Assembly (NCBI GenBank): GCA_015680685.1
Contig: MNCI01007569.1
Location: forward strand, 203,258-267,257
Direction: 5' to 3'
Source of the DNA: Gnetum montanum
Taxonomy: Eukaryota; Streptophyta; Gnetopsida; Gnetales; Gnetaceae
DNA: 64,000 bases
How positions within the stretch are numbered: position 1 is the first letter of the stretch; every line of letters begins with the position of its first letter. The notes beneath the pieces were generated by a model. The model did not search any database, had not been told where the DNA came from, and saw only the letters and a list, made by a program, of their open reading frames with translations. This document shows, one piece after another, positions 43,430 to 55,899 of this stretch. A program made the position numbers and the translations under genes.

Positions 43430-45199
43430 TGACGAACCACGATATCGCGTCCACGATATCAGATCCAACCATGCGATGTCGGATACCCAATATCGCGGCC
43501 TATCTCCTTGCCTATAAATAAGAGGCGAAGCCCTTGGTTTTCCCAGTAGACAATTAGTCCCTTAGCCAAACTCTTGCCATTTTTCCCTCTAGAGTTAGAA
43601 TTATTTCTACATGCCTGCAGTAGGAGTCATAGAGTGAACGGATCTTTTTTCTAACATTGTGTACTTGAGCACACTTTGTGTACAACAATAAAGACAAACT
43701 TTATGATAAACCTTGTAGCATATAGAATAAATTAATTAGCATTAATTATTATTTAATGCTTTCCTAGTTGATTAATGATTTCTCTCACCCTACAACTCTC
43801 TTAGTTAAATACACTTGGTACAACTGCTTCAAGCATGCGTGTGGCACTTGGTAACCTAGTGACAATTAGTGTTTGGCAATCCCAGTAGTGTTCCACTAGT
43901 TTAGGATGTGTACGGAAAGTGGGAACAGATACTAGTGTTAGGAGTAATTAGAACTTAGTTAATGAGTAGTTAAATTAGATTAGTACTTAGTTATCTCTCT
44001 CCCCCTCCTTACTAGCACAGGATATAAAACACATAAAAACTATAAAAATCATATGCCTCAAGCTTACCTAACCATACAACTGTGACATACAAGTAGGTTT
44101 GGGAAGACAACGATTAACCAACCTGTTATTGTTCCACAAAGACGCATAGGCACTTAGTCCTTGGAATTTGACNNNNNNNNNNNNNNNNNNNNNNNNNNNN
44201 NNNNNNNNNNNNNNNNNNNNNNNNNNNNNNNNNNNNNNNNNNNNNNNNNNNNNNNNNNNNNNNNNNNNNNNNNNNNNNNNNNNNNNNNNNNNNNNNNNNN
44301 NNNNNNNNNNNNNNNNNNNNNNNNNNNNNNNNNNNNNNNNNNNNNNNNNNNNNNNNNNNNNNNNNNNNNNNNNNNNNNNNNNNNNNNNNNNNNNNNNNNN
44401 NNNNNNNNNNNNNNNNNNNNNNNNNNNNNNNNNNNNNNNNNNNNNNNNNNNNNNNNNNNNNNNNNNNNNNNNNNNNNNNNNNNNNNNNNNNNNNNNNNNN
44501 NNNNNNNNNNNNNNNNNNNNNNNNNNNNNNNNNNNNNNNNNNNNNNNNNNNNNNNNNNNNNNNNNNNNNNNNNNNNNNNNNNNNNNNNNNNNNNNNNNNN
44601 NNNNNNNNNNNNNNNNNNNNNNNNNNNNNNNNNNNNNNNNNNNNNNNNNNNNNNNNNNNNNNNNNNNNNNNNNNNNNNNNNNNNNNNNNNNNNNNNNNNN
44701 NNNNNNNNNNNNNNNNNNNNNNNNNNNNNNNNNNNNNNNNNNNNNNNNNNNNNNNNNNNNNNNNNNNNNNNNNNNNNNNNNNNNNNNNNNNNNNNNNNNN
44801 NNNNNNNNNNNNNNNNNNNNNNNNNNNNNNNNNNNNNNNNNNNNNNNNNNNNNNNNNNNNNNNNNNNNNNNNNNNNNNNNNNNNNNNNNNNNNNNNNNNN
44901 NNNNNNNNNNNNNNNNNNNNNNNNNNNNNNNNNNNNNNNNNNNNNNNNNNNNNNNNNNNNNNNNNNNNNNCCTTACTAGCACAGGATATAAAACACATAA
45001 AAACTATAAAAATCATATGCCTCAAGCTTACCTAACCATACAACTGTGACATACAAGTAGGTTTGGGAAGACAACGATTAACCAACCTGTTATTGTTCCA
45101 CAAAGACGCATAGGCACTTAGTCCTTGGAATTTGACCGGATCATGTGTGAAATGCTCGTATTCGTATGGTTGAGCATAGGGGTACCTTGCTGCTCATCA
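43430..45199 (+). repeat. 3' LTR of element E, interrupted by an N gap
   Basis: Real sequence at 43430-44172 and 44971-45199. The 166 bases before the gap (44007-44172) are repeated exactly after it (44971-45136). Removing the gap and one copy gives an LTR of 806 bp, against 807 bp for the 5' LTR. TATA at 43513-43520. Confidence 0.85.
44173..44970. other. Assembly gap (798 N)
   Basis: Unknown bases; open frames through it are meaningless. Confidence 0.99.
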
Positions 45200-45204
45200 C
45201 AAGC

Positions 45205-46166
45205 CTAGAGGTATTATTTCAAATAGACAATACACTGATTGATCATTCAATTGAATCTTTCTAAAAAAATGCTTAGGAAAAACCATTTTTTTTAACAATG
45301 AGGTGTTAGCGTAGTGATAACACTCTTGATTTGAAAGCTCCAATTCATGGGTTCAATTTTAGTTGACAATGCTAAGTTATAAAGTTCTAATTGGACTCTA
45401 TCTCTTAAGGTGTTCCTACACCCTAAAGCATTGTAAATTCACATGTAAATAAACTCATGCCAAACTCCAAAGCAACAACAAATAGAAAAATTACCATTCA
45501 TGATACTAGGATAGGAAGACGAGGGAGGGGGTGCCAGACCCAAAAAAATTAATAATGAACTAAAACTAAAAAATGTATTCCATTTGTAGACCAAAAATTA
45601 TCTATTGGATAAACATTACATTCATCTCATGGAAAATAAAAATAGATACAACAAAATGGCTAAGTGCCACTATATATATACAAAATAAGTCATATAGACT
45701 TTTTGTTGCAATGTTATATTTTTTTGTGGAGATAATCAACTAAAGGAAAAATAAGAAAGACACGATACTCATCCTCAAGAGTTGTTGATCCACAAAGCCT
45801 ATAGGTATGTTCTTCCCTAGAAAGATTAATCCATCTTTTACTTTCTAACCTAAGTCAATGTGAACTCAAATGAAGGTTGTTGATTAAGCTAGGAGATCTG
45901 ATTGGAATATTATTTGTAAGATAGCAAACTTCATAATCAAGTTGATTACCTCTAAGATGATCCAAATAAACATTTTTTCTTTTCTTCCACATTTGACCAT
46001 GCTTTTCTCAGCACTTGCTATTTAACCAACTTACATATGTGTTTAGGATTATGTTGTATTGCTTCCAATGAGAGATTCCATGTTTTTAGCCATTGTATTC
46101 CTTGAAAATACCAACCTTGTTCTTTTGTGGGTTTAAGAAATGTTTTGGAAATTTTGGCTTGCCTAG
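45205..46166. other. Spacer between E and G, no gene
   Basis: AT-rich; contains a SINE-like copy. A minus-strand stretch ending at 46018 (KTWNLSLEAIQHNPK) faintly recalls DUF4283-type sequence from LINE-like elements but is too short to call. Confidence 0.4.
45298..45425 (+). repeat. SINE-like repeat, type 2, copy 3
   Basis: TTAGCGTAGTGATAACACTC resembles a pol III A box region and CATGGGTTCAATTTTAGT a B box. Best preserved of the type 2 copies. Confidence 0.5.
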
Positions 46167-47007
46167 TGATGAAGTGTCTTCCTTGGGTTCCATCAACAGG
46201 ATGTGGTCGATGCAATCTCGTCAACATCGTCATGTCAATGCATGGTATGATGCATCAATGTGACCCCTTCAATGCAGTGTCAATCATTGCCTATAAATAC
46301 ATGCTCACCAATCGCATTTATGCATCTCATAGTTAGTATCCTGGCAAAGCTCTTGCATTTTGTTCATTTGATAGTTAAAATATTTTCTAAGTGCCTGTCG
46401 TAGGAGTGAGAAGTGTACAAATTTTTATTCAAACAATAATGTACCTAAGCACCTTGGTGTGACTGGCAATAAAGATGAGCTTTCTTCATAAACCTTGTAG
46501 CATTTGGAAATAGATTAATGTTTACTTTAAATGCACTTATTACTTTTGTAGTTTACTTTAATGAATCAAATTAATTAATTAAAGCACATAAGTATGATCA
46601 TTTTGAGCATATGTTAACGTTTGGTAATCCCAATAGTGCTTAACACTTGGTAACTCAATAACACTAGAACGTGGTTTAGGATGTGTATGATAAATAGGAA
46701 TATATGCTTATGTTAGGATTAGTTAAGCTATTAGTTAGTTACTAGATTACTTAAACACTTAATTACTTTATTTTCTAGCACTTAGGCAATTTAAACAATA
46801 AAATATAAAATGATAAAAATCATATGCCTCAGTTACACTTAGCCCTATACTTGCACCTCACAAGTGAAAGACAACAATCACTTCCTTGATATGTATTACC
46901 TAGAACTAGTGTACTTAGAGAGCTAAAGTCTATGGAATTCAATTGGATCACTTAGTATACACTAGTGATTCATATGGTTGGGCATAGGAACTGCTTGCTG
47001 CTCATCA
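46167..47007 (+). repeat. 5' LTR of element G
   Basis: About 841 bp, TGATGAAGTGTC...GCTCATCA, TATA at 46292-46299, AATAAAG near 46468. More diverged from the E LTR than the A/B/I group; its GATATC motifs have decayed (GATGCAATCTCG). Confidence 0.75.
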
Positions 47008-47156
47008 TTAGCATCATTGTCGGGAACCTTAGTTAGCTACGTGCGCTATCTAGGAGTTAGTGAAATCCTTCAACAACGTTGTAATGAACCTAAAAGTTAG
47101 AATCATTAATAATAATAATAATAGTAAGAGCACACTATTTTTCTTTTCAACTAAAA

Positions 47157-48355
47157 TGTGTTCCTCTCATAGGGTTGATTTTCCACCGTCGTTCGAGCAT
47201 ACATCCAATCAACAACGACATGAATGGTCAAAACCTCCAATGCCCCAACAATGCAGAATGGTGTATACTCATCCTAATGAGTATGTGCCAGACTTCACCT
47301 TCATCTTGCATTAGGATGAATAGCTATGATGGAGGGACATGGAGGGTAACATTGTGTTGCTGCTCCATTAATTGATTCCTATGTTGTTGCTCCAAACTCT
47401 CATGAGATTGGGGATTCAGAGGCTCAATGTTGAATATATTGTGTAAGACCATGACTATCAGGATTATCATCCCACTAAGACATAATGTAAGAGCTATCTT
47501 AAATATTGCTGAAGAGTCCAAGGAGCAAAGTGGTAAGCAAGAGTGTCAGAGGTGTAAGGAAGCTGAATGCACCATATCTAAGGGTAAAGGTAAAATTGCA
47601 ACACTAGAGATGGCTATGAATAACGATTTAGATGATAATGGTGGGTGTGATGTTTGCCAGTATGAACATCCTAAGGAATTTTGTCCAATTGTATCACACT
47701 TGTAGGAATCTGGGGTGTATGCCTTACATCCATGACTTGCACAAAAGAAAATGCCCAAAAGATTGCCTTATCCATAAGGTAATCCTCAATAGTTCCACCA
47801 ACTGCAGTAGTACTATCCAAGTGGAACTCCTCTGCAACCCTATGAACTATAAGAGTAGTGGCAGCAACCACAATCATGGGCATTTCCACCTCCAAGATAC
47901 CAATACCCTTATCAGCAACCAGATTCCTACAATTACTATGTTCAACAACCTTCATCTCCAAGGAACTCCTCTAGTCATATTGTTGCTTAAAAATCTTACC
48001 ACTACCCTCCTAAACATACCAATCACCCTATCCATGAAGGGATTCCACCTACTACCCTCATGCACCTCCTATTTCTACACCTACTACTCCACCTCCTGCA
48101 CAACTATCGCCTACTCCATCTATGCAGGGTGAATTGCCTACACAACCACAACAAAGAAATGCTATGAGGGTAGTTAACCTGCAATCGATTAACCCATCTA
48201 GTGGGTCAAAACCATGAACAAAGAAAAGACCCTTCTTCCAACCTCATAGTCCATCAAAGCCCTCGGATACATCAATGGTTGGTAACCCTGCTCCTCCATC
48301 TTCCTCTATTTCCTCTCTATCCGAGTCCCCTTCAAACCAAAATCCTTTGTAAATC
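47157..48355 (+). pseudogene. gag: gag remnant of element G
   Basis: The ATG at 47157 starts MCSSHRVDFPPSFEHTSNQQ, then VYTHPNEYVPDFTFILH and a stop, with WRDMEGNIVL after it. The frame jumps near 47480 to NIAEESKEQSGKQECQRCKE and a knuckle-like CDVCQYEHPKEFCP (47650-47690), then the Pro-rich tail. The Gag core found in B and E at this place is absent. Confidence 0.75.
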
Positions 48356-48359
48356 CATA

Positions 48360-48903
48360 CTGTAATGTTAACACATGTTGTATCTGATTGGATTTGAGCT
48401 AGTAACCTACCCAGAAAATTAGCTAATCTCGAAAGTCCCCTAGTTTACTTGCAAATTGGTGAAAATGAACCTTGTAAGGCTCTTCTTGACTTTGGTTCTA
48501 GTGTCAATTTGATCTCGTATGAGATGTATACATGTGGAACCTTCCTTCTTTGAAGAAGAGCAACATCTAGCTGGAACTGGTGGACCAGTCCATCACTGTT
48601 CCATTGGGACTGGTTGAAGACATCATCACCACTATTTTTGGGTGGTCATATCCCATTGATTTCCTAGTAATCAAAGTGGAGAACTATAAGGGGGACTTTC
48701 CAATCAGTATGGGAATGGCATGGCTAAGTACTGTGGATGCCAAAATGAGCATTAGAGATCTTTCCTTGGAAATATCAAAAGAAAATGAGTTTGGAAAGAT
48801 CAAGAAGAAGAGAGTTCCATGTATTGCACACAGCAATTCAGGGAGCCATTGTGTGCAGAAGTTATGGTCAATAAAGCAAACATCTATCTCTACATGTAAG
48901 TAG
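48360..48903 (+). pseudogene. pol: Retropepsin of element G
   Basis: ALLDFGSSVNLIS region near 48476 (DSG reads DFG), then MDQSITVPLGLVEDIITTIF, SYPIDFLVIKVENYKGDFPI and SMGMAWLSTVDAKMSIRDLS. The active-site Ser is lost, so inactive. Confidence 0.75.
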
Positions 48904-48933
48904 TGTGCACCAAAAGCTAATATCTAGAGATGT

Positions 48934-50700
48934 TTGTATGCAGCAGCCACAAAACAAGAAGGCACCCAGTGGTTGACAGCTGATACTAGCAGTAGTACAT
49001 TATGCATGGAACCAACTAAGGGCCTAATGTACGAGTACGTTGCAAGTATGGATAAACTCAAGCAAGTTCATCACCATCTCTCTAAAGGACCAAATGATAA
49101 TGTCAATTGGGATGAGCTGGAAATTCCTAACAACTTTAAACAAGAGCCCCTTGAATTGAAGATGCTACTAGCTGTAATGGAGTATGTATTTGTGAAAATT
49201 GGGAGGATGATCATTATTAATGTCAAGCTTGCTGTAGAAAAGAAGAGAAAATTGATACAAGTTGTGAAAAAATGGTTAGCAACATTTACCTAGTCATATT
49301 TCGAACTCACTGGGATAGATCCAAGAATATGCCAGCACCAAATATACACTGACCCCACCGTCAAGCCGAAACAATAGCCGCAACAATGCTTGAATTCCAA
49401 GTTAAAACAGATTGTCAAAGAGGAGATTAAACAACTCCTCAAAGTAGGATTCATCTACCTTGTTGCAAATAGTGAGTGGGTTAGCCCTCTCATGATTGTG
49501 CTAAAGAAAGGAGGCAAATGGCAAGTGTGCATTGATTTTTGACTGCTCAACATGGCAACTTTCAAGGATCATTTTTAGTTGCCTTTCATCGACCAAGTGC
49601 TGGACACCATTTCGGGGCATAGCTATTACAACTTTCTTGATGGGTATAGTGGGTATAACCAAATTCAAATTGCATTAGAGGACCAGGCAAAGATAACTTT
49701 CACAAGTCCTTGGGGGACTTTTTCCTACTAACAGATGCCATTTGGTCTATGCAATGCCCTAGCCACATTTCAATGATTAGTTCTCAGCATTTTTCAACAG
49801 CAAATCGGTATCAGGGTAGAAGTTTTTATGGATGATTTTCTATCTATGGAGCTACATTCGAATAAGCCCTAGACTATCTTGAGCAAGTGTTGAATAGATG
49901 TGTCAAAACAAACCTCCACCTCAATTGGCAAAAGAATTATCTTATGGTCCAGGAAGGCATACTCTTAGGGCATCGCATCTCAAAAGCAGGAATCAAGGTG
50001 GACCCTGAAAAAATAAGGGTCATCCAAGGAATAACCTGTCAACCTGAAACAATCAAAGAAGTTCAGTCATTCCTTGGACATACTGGCTACTACTAGCACT
50101 TCATTGAGAATTTTTCCAAAATCGCCAAGCTATTCGTAGAATTGACAAAGAAGGATGCACCATTCTTCTACACCCCTACATGTGAATCAGCATTTCAACA
50201 GTTGAAGCAAAAGCTTATTGAAACTCCCATTTTTCAAGTACCAAATTGGTCTAGACCGTTTCATGTGATGACTGATGCATCAAATTATGCTTTGGAGGTA
50301 GTGTTTATGTAGATGGATAATCAAAAACATCCATATTACACACTGCACAAGTCAGAGCATCACAAGTGCACAACTAAACTACACCACCATAGAAAAAGAG
50401 TTGATGACAGTGATGTTCGCTTTAGAGAAGTTTAGGCACTGCTACAAAGTGTTTCTGCACACAGATCATCGTGCCATCAGATTTTTAATGAACAAACCAA
50501 TGGTAAACCCCCATGTCATATGGTGGCTCGTGATTTTGCAAGAATTTGATCTCACAATGGTAGATTTTAAAGGTGTGAAGAATGTGATCGCAGATCACTT
50601 ATTACGACTAAGATGGGATGACAAAGAGAAAGAGAGCCCTTTATCTAATCAATTCCTTGATGAAGCTCTCCTTGCAGGTGCTATTAATGCATAAATGCCT
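48934..50700 (+). pseudogene. pol: RT and RNase H of element G
   Basis: Linker VNWDELEIPNNFKQEPLELK, then EIKQLLKVGFIYLVANSEWV, FLDGYSGYNQIQIALEDQAK, MPFGLCNALATFQ, VEVFMDDF (FMDD box), MVQEGILLGHRISKAGIKVD, QSFLGHTGYY, and RNase H FALEKFRHCYKVFLHTDHRA, QEFDLTMVDFKGVKNVIADH. Stops and frameshifts throughout. Confidence 0.8.
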
Positions 50701-52010
50701 GATGAACCAAAATGGTACAACATCATCCTCACTTATTTGCTCAAGCAAGAACTGCTGTAAGGGCTGGACACTAGAAAGAAATAATAGTTTCTTCACTAAG
50801 TCATATATTTCATGGAGATTAATGAAAACCTTTACAAGGTTTATCCTGATGGCCTGGTACGTTGGTATGTCCCTGATATGAATCAACTTTGCATTCTTCA
50901 AGATGCTCACAAAGGTCCTTATGGGGGCTATTATGCTAGGAGATGCACGGCCATAAAAATCCTCATGGTGGGGTATTATTGGCCAACATCTTTAGGGATG
51001 CACATTAATTCGTTCACGCCTGTGATTGTTGCCAAAGGGATGATGGAATGATAGCTCAAATGGAGGAACCACAACAATGAAGATAAACTCTCACACCATT
51101 CGAAATTTAGGGCATTGACTTTATGGGTTCCATCACACCTTTATCAAATGGAAAGGCATATATAATAATCGTAGTTAACTATTGTACCAAGTGGGCAGAA
51201 GCAATAGTCGTCACCAACTGTACATCCACCACTGTTACTCAGTTTATATAATAAAACATCGTAAACAGGTTTGTTGTACCTCATGTGTTAATTTTTGATA
51301 ATGGAACTTATTTTACTGGTGCCACTTTCCAGAAGTTGATGCAACGCTTGGGGGTTAAACATAAATTCACAACACCATATCACCCCCAAGCCAATGCTCA
51401 AGCTAAAGTTACTAATCGAGATATTACAAAAATCCTAACATGACCCATTAGCAAATATCGAAGGGACTAGAGCACTAAATTAAATGATGTCCTTTGAGCT
51501 TATCACTCCAAATGGAAGCTTCCCATAGGTTATTCTCCCTATGAGCTCGTGTACGGAAAACTATCAACATTGCCCATCCAATCCAAGCTCCATACACTCT
51601 CTACAGCCTATGACCTTGACCTAGATCTAAGTCTAGCATAGAAATAATAATTAATAAGTCTCAACCTATTAGACGAAAATTATTTAATGGCCCTATCATC
51701 CAACAAGATGCATAAGGCATTCAACAAAAAATGCCATGATCTCAAAATAAGAAAAGTTAAGTTTCAACCAAGAGACAAGGTTCTCTATTAGAATCCTGCA
51801 CATGTACCTTAACGAACCAAATTTCAAACATTGTGGGAAGGACCTTACATCATTGATGAGACTTTTCCATATGGGGCCATCATCATCTACAAACCTGACA
51901 ATCCAAATAAGAAACAATTAGTCAACATTCAACAAATAAAACTTTTCCATGAGCCTAAGCCAACCAACACACTAAACACCTCGCCAGATGGATAACCATG
52001 CTCAATCTTT
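50701..52010 (+). pseudogene. pol: Integrase of element G
   Basis: Zinc-binding part LCILQDAHKGPYGGYYARR with the second His replaced by Tyr, GYYWPTSLGMHINSF. Core FDNGTYFTGATFQKLMQRLG and TPYHPQANAQAKVTNRDITK, where the catalytic Glu of PQENGQ reads Ala. C-terminal part RKVKFQPRDKVLY. Inactive. Confidence 0.8.
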
Positions 52011-54057
52011 TGGATCTCTCCCTTTCAATCTAGTCATGGGGGAGATGGCCACCCATACTAACACCTTAGGTGGCTCCTTAATTTTTTACCTTTTTGTTTT
52101 ACACATTTTTGGTTTTACAACTTTTTGTTTTCATCTTCTTTGTTTTATATTTTTCTAATTTTACATATTTATATTTTTAAGGTTATTGATCTTTTCTTAG
52201 TTTTTTTTTTACACCAATATTAATATATTCAATATATATTGCCTACTCTTTTACTTTCTTTTCTAGTTATGTTTGCTTATGTTTGATGTGTTTTCCTACT
52301 TTTTCTACTAATAAGGTGCCAGGTACAATGGCAATGCACTACTTGATGGTGGTATGCTTTATTTGTTATTTGATTGTTGATGTCTGGTTTTTGACTTTGA
52401 ATGCCCTTACTAATGGCTGGGACATGGTTTCTTTTCATGTAATAGGTAGTGAGTCCACATCATCCACCCATCCACATACTCTATGGTTTTCCTTGTTTTG
52501 GAAGAGTGCAGTCTCTTCTTCATTAATACAACTTTAATAAATTGGTGACTTGTGTAGTTTCCAAAATTGGGAAGGAATCAAAGGTTTGAATAGGCTGTGG
52601 CTTCAAAGGAATGTGGTATTCTTTATGCTTTTCTGTTTTCCTGTGTGCAGGGGTGTTCTCGTAAGCTTCTCACCGTTCTGCGTCATTTCATAATAGGAAG
52701 TCAAATAAGTCCTTGCATGGTATGGTCCTCATACAAAAAAAAAGATATGAGAATTCAAAGCACACCCCTTGGACAAAATAAATGTGAAAAATGCATGGGT
52801 CTTTACATGGTATGGTTCCCATTCAAAAAAAATATGGGAATTCAAAGCACACCCCTTAGACCAAATAAAAAGGGCTACAAGCATTGGTTATGAGACTTGT
52901 CTTGTCTCCTCTAACTAAGGCCCTTTCTCACTTCCTACCTTCACTTCAATTTAGAATAATGGTTGTTTTGTGAGAGCATTCTTGTATCTCAGGGGAAGGG
53001 CTTGCCGTAGAATGTCAATGCGAAGTCACTGAAAGTGGTTGGTTTTGATCTAGACTGACGAAGGATCCTACCAAGTCAATTAATCACAAACTCCACAAGG
53101 GACTATAAGTGACCATAATTAGGAACTCCATTCCACTCTCTTTGTCATCCATCTATACTTTTCATACCTCACCTCGTTGTTGTTTCATGTTTTGATTCAA
53201 TGTTCTAGTTTGATGTGTCAGGTTTCTCACTCAATTACTTTTGCATTTTTCATACTTAACTTTCCATAACCATTAATCATCCATGGTGCCCACGGACTCC
53301 TTGTTTTGAGGTTATGCAAGGTCGTAAAAGGCCTGTGCCTGCTTTGGGGAGGACCCACTTGCATATCTTTTGGTTTGGTTAAGTTAACTTCTTTATCCTT
53401 AAACATTGTTACAATCAAATTCTTTTTATTTACCCCATGCATGTCATCCAATTGTACGCACCTTCACAACTATTTGTAATGAACTCCTTTTTATTGTTGT
53501 GAATACCCTCTTTCCAGTACTCCTTATGTTAAAATTTTTCTAAATTATCTGGATCGCTTCTCTTATTTAACCCATTTGTTAGTCTTTCCACTAACAACAT
53601 CAAGCAAGTAATTTATCACAATCACAACTTAGCTAGATAAAATTGCTGATTAGACAAGGTACTTAGCCATTATCTGTTGCACTATATATACTAATCCTTG
53701 GTTTTATTGTGATTGCAGTGGGAAGCATGGACAGGAAGTGGGATTGTCATCACCAAGGAGGATGCAACCATATCACTCATGGCAAATTGTTCATGATCAC
53801 TGGATCTCTTCTATCTCTCCCTCATTCTTCTATTACCAAGAGGGGTTGGATGTTCTTTGGATTCATTGGTGTTCTTTCCTATTGTCATGAACACCCAATG
53901 TTATACACCATGGTCATATTGTATGCTCAGGCACTTTTGTATTTGTCTGTTTTCTCTATGTCACTCTGCATGTCAGTCAAATAAGTCCACACCCCTATTA
54001 TATTTTGTAAAGGACTTGTTCCTCTTCTTTTGTACTTGAGGATGACTTTTCATTCAA
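52011..54057 (+). other. 3' region of element G with duplicated hairpin and accessory ORF remnant
   Basis: T-rich start; two tandem ~85-bp units each with the conserved hairpin (CTCATA/TATGAG 52728-52751; TTCCCAT/ATGGGAA 52816-52840). An accessory ORF remnant follows: donor GT at 53659, acceptor TGATTGCAG ending 53718, exon 53719-53984 (begins GSMDRKWDCHHQGGCNHI, ends with a hydrophobic stretch YTMVILYAQALLYLSVFSMS). The 60-base interval equals that in E. Confidence 0.5.
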
Positions 54058-54068
54058 TCATGGGGGTA
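54058..54068 (+). other. Polypurine tract of element G
   Basis: TCATGGGGGTA directly before the LTR start TGATAAATC. Confidence 0.85.
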
Positions 54069-54947
54069 TGATAAATCATGTTTTTCTTTACTCCAATATC
54101 GGGGTGGCCGCGATATCAGGTACACGATATCAGGTATGCAATATCGTGGCCCAAGATGCGATATTGTACATTCGATATCATAGGGTTAGTCCCAGGTCTA
54201 TAAATACAACACCCAAGCACACAATTGGGAGTAAGTTTTTAGCAATCAAGTAGCAAAACTCTTACAGTTTGTCCATTTGAAAGTTAGAACATTTTCCAAG
54301 TATCCACAGTAGGAGGTCTAACTTTGAACAGATCTTTATTCAAGCATTGATGTACCTAAGCACACCATTGTGTTGGCAATAAAGACGAACTCTTTGATCC
54401 ATTCCTTGCAGCACTTGAGATTTTCTTTCTTATGCATTTATATTTCATGCAATTTACATTAATGTTATTTATGCAGTAACTAATTTTGATTAATCAAGCA
54501 ACTTATTAAGATACATAAGCACGACCCCTTTGAGGATACATGTGACACTTGGTAGCTCATAAACGACTAGCGCTTGATAACCTAGTAGTGTTTGCACAAC
54601 GTTTAGGATGTGTCCGGGAAGTGGGAACAATTACTTATGTTAGGCTAGATTAGACTATAGTTTACTTAGCAATTAATCACTCTTACTTTTAATCACTCTT
54701 ACTTTTATTCTTGTTCTAGGTGAGTAATTCCATAAAAACACAAAATAATAAAAATCTTATGCCTCAGTCACACTTAACCATCCAATTGCATTCAACAAGT
54801 GGGACTGGGAAGACAACAAACAAATAACACGCACACACTATTTAGCTCTAGTATATTTAGTAACTATAGTCTATAGAATTCGACCAGATCGCACGTGAAT
54901 ACTTGTGATTCATATGGTTGGGTGCAGGGGTACCTTGCCACTCATTA
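54069..54947 (+). repeat. LTR shared by elements G (3') and H (5')
   Basis: About 879 bp with several GATATC motifs at 54100-54180 and TATA at 54199-54206. It follows the PPT of G and runs straight into gag tail sequence of H at 54948, with a short TTAGCATTG at the join that resembles the start of the G primer site. Confidence 0.8.
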
Positions 54948-55860
54948 GCATTGAATCCAAGATTGGCAAGAAGGTAAGCATTCAAAAGGTTGCCTTATTC
55001 TCAAGACAACTATAGGTAGTTTCACCAACAGCAAGCCTAATATCCAAGTATACCTCCACCTCAACCTCATGAGTAGTACTAGGAATGGCAACATTCACAG
55101 TCATGGGGGATGCCACCACCAAGGTAGTAGTACCCTTACCGGTAGCCAGATCCCTATAGGTACTACATTCAGCAACCAATTTCTCCACATGACTCTTTCA
55201 GTCATGCATCATTCGAACACCACTACTACCCTCCTGAATACTATAGAGCCCAATCTCCAAGATGGAAATCCCCACGTCCACTCTACCCTCCCTATCCTTC
55301 TACACCTATACCTCTGCCTTCAACTCAGTTTCCACCAGCTCCTTCCATGTAGGGTGAAATTCCTACCCAGCCATAACAAAGAAATGCCACAAGGGTTGTT
55401 AACTTATAGCTGGCTTCTCAGCCAAGTGGTTCAGAAAATAAACCTTGAAAAAGACCTTTCTTCCAAACCAATATACCTTTAAAGTTCTTACATACACCTA
55501 CGGCCAATGATCCTACTTCTCCCACCTCCTCTACAATCTTATTTAAGGTCCCTTCAAACCAAGTGCCTTTCAAAGTGCATACTATGATGTTGACCCATGC
55601 TATCATGAATTAGATAAAGGTTGGCCATCTTCTTAGGAAAAGATCTGATCCTAGGAGTCCCCTCATTCACTTGCAAATTGCTAGGAATGAACCTTGCAAG
55701 GCTCTTATGGACTCAAGTTCTGGTGTGAATTTGATCTCTCATGAAATGTACAAAGCTTGGAACTTGCCTCCACTCAAGAAAAGCAACATTCATTTCGAGT
55801 TGGTAGATCAATCCATCATCATTCCCTTGGAAATGTGTTCCATGCATCACGTATAGTGAC
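54948..55860 (+). pseudogene. gag tail and truncated protease of element H
   Basis: The gag tail begins ALNPRLARR and continues in mixed frames with the Pro-rich region. Protease: IARNEPCKALMDSSSGVNLI (DSG reads DSS), NIHFELVDQSIIIPLE, then a direct jump to VPCITYSDT in another frame. The segment with the GRAWL motif is missing, about 240 bp relative to E. Confidence 0.7.
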
Positions 55861-55899
55861 ACAAGGTGCAACTGTGTGTAAAAATTATCATCCGTAAAA

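Larger units (their letters stand above)
20135..45199 (+). mobile_element. Element E: full-length family-1 (Athila-like) gypsy retrotransposon, hosting element D
   Basis: Bounded by LTRs 20135-20941 and 43430-45199 and by a perfect target duplication CAAGC (20130-20134 and 45200-45204). Order: LTR, PBS, gag (split by D), protease, RT, RNase H, integrase, long 3' region, PPT, LTR. Its own length is about 9.8 kb after subtracting D (14,264 bp plus a 5-bp duplication) and the redundant gap (964 bp). All domains are recognisable but carry stops, so it is no longer autonomous. No chromodomain is seen after integrase. The tRNA-Asp PBS and RT sequence place it in the Athila/Tat branch. Confidence 0.9.
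46167..54947 (+). mobile_element. Element G: family-1 gypsy, gag core deleted
   Basis: 5' LTR 46167-47007, a degraded PBS (TTAGCATCATTGTCGGGA, 47008-47025), gag remnant, protease, RT, RNase H, integrase, 3' region, PPT 54058-54068, LTR 54069-54947. All pol domains are present with stops. The gag N-terminal block joins directly to the region before the zinc knuckle near 47480, so the capsid core is gone. The right LTR also serves as the left LTR of H, so no closing target duplication is expected here; bases before the left LTR are CCTAG. Confidence 0.8.

Noticed and set aside
44068-45049. Long open frames of about 270-304 codons on both strands
   Set aside because: They run through the N gap and are artefacts.
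46018-46166. DUF4283/LINE-like protein fragment
   Set aside because: Only a vague TWN...NP pattern over about 40 residues, partly overlapping the G LTR.
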